A DNA stretch of 64,000 nucleotides from Rhizobium mongolense subsp. loessense (GTDB taxonomy: Bacteria; Pseudomonadota; Alphaproteobacteria; Rhizobiales; Rhizobiaceae): assembly GCF_900099775.1 (NCBI RefSeq), contig NZ_FMTM01000004.1:1-64000 (forward strand). Reading direction: 5' to 3'. The translations under genes and the position numbers were made by a program. The notes under the pieces were generated by a model that saw only the letters and a list, made by a program, of their open reading frames with translations, did not search any database and was not told the DNA's origin. This document shows, in pieces, positions 63,860 through 64,000 of this stretch (within the stretch, counting starts at the first letter, position 1; every line of letters begins with the position of its first letter).

Positions 63860-64000
63860 CTAGCGGCTCGATCCGCCACGATCGCCCAGGAAATGCATTT
63901 CCTCGAAGATCCGCACCGGAGGCGGCTCGTCGCCATACCGTTCGACCTCCACGCGGCCAAGCTGTCCAGTCGAAGCCTGAGCCGGCTGCGAGGTTCCAAT
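63860..64000 (-). CDS. C-terminal end of a gene cut by the window edge
   Basis: On the minus strand a frame entering from the right edge reads GQLGRVEVERYGDEPPPVRI then FEEMHFLGDRGGSSR and stops at TAG 63860-63862. The composition is protein-like and acidic/proline-rich near the middle. The family is not recognised from 46 residues. Direction is the same as the sulfur cluster. Confidence 0.4.
   Translation of the reverse strand: MGTSQPAQASTGQLGRVEVERYGDEPPPVRIFEEMHFLGDRGGSSR

Overview
The window is GC-rich DNA whose protein families and codon use point to an alphaproteobacterium of the Rhizobiales, probably Rhizobiaceae. The evidence is DUF982, NMT1-type ABC uptake genes under xanthine-type riboswitches, a gamma-resorcylate/hydroxyquinol pathway, many LysR regulators, and a decayed trbB conjugation gene. 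No rRNA, tRNA or core housekeeping cluster was seen. Many catabolic islands mixed with truncated and frameshifted genes suggest an accessory region such as a megaplasmid or chromid; the replicon type is inference.

Layout. 1-1.65 kb: debris (HEPN remnant, a cluster of TGTCG motifs, a Sel1-repeat pseudogene). 1.67-7.97 kb: a purine-linked operon with two NMT1-motif (xanthine) riboswitches, an NMT1-like ABC importer, an isopenicillin-N-synthase-like dioxygenase, a LysR regulator and a cytosine-deaminase-like amidohydrolase. 8.1-9.0 kb: a DUF1778/GNAT toxin-antitoxin pair with its operator. 9.6-14.5 kb: LysR, a luciferase-like (LLM) monooxygenase, two MDR oxidoreductases (one broken) and an ABM-fold protein. 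14.7-18.6 kb: a ring-cleavage island (hydroxyquinol dioxygenase, maleylacetate reductase) preceded by fused fragments of Fic, gentisate dioxygenase, maleylpyruvate isomerase and gamma-resorcylate decarboxylase genes, and bracketed by two copies of a non-coding repeat of about 105 bp. 19-22 kb: alpha/beta hydrolase/TetR pair, trbB pseudogene, HxlR/crotonase pair. 23.1-24.6 kb: an inactivated IS3-family element. 25-30.4 kb: AraC/SDR pair, CPA2 antiporter, homoserine-dehydrogenase-like gene, two joined gene fragments. 30.5-41.3 kb: three paralogous LysR regulators with a YcaC-type hydrolase, a MoaF/NTF2-like protein, an LLM enzyme, pirin and a secreted amidohydrolase.

41.4-42.8 kb encodes an unusual ferredoxin-nucleotidyl cyclase-Rieske fusion. 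45.5-53.5 kb, all on the minus strand, is the least familiar part: a possible 48-aa peptide, a SARP/BTAD-TPR regulator, a PAP2/vanadium-haloperoxidase-type protein with an Asn-Lys repeat tract, a cytoplasmic subtilisin, a strong terminator, then a HEXXH-family putative peptide-modifying protein (with HEXXN in place of HEXXH), a ThiF/E1-like adenylyltransferase and a small protein. It looks like a peptide-modification (RiPP-like) island without a recognised precursor; that is inference.

53.7-63.5 kb is an organosulfur-type uptake and desulfonation cluster: a peptide-type ABC transporter, two LLM monooxygenases, an SfnB/DszC-like acyl-CoA-dehydrogenase-fold flavoprotein, and a frameshifted ketopantoate-reductase-like gene. 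Two transcription units there share a similar AT-rich upstream box.
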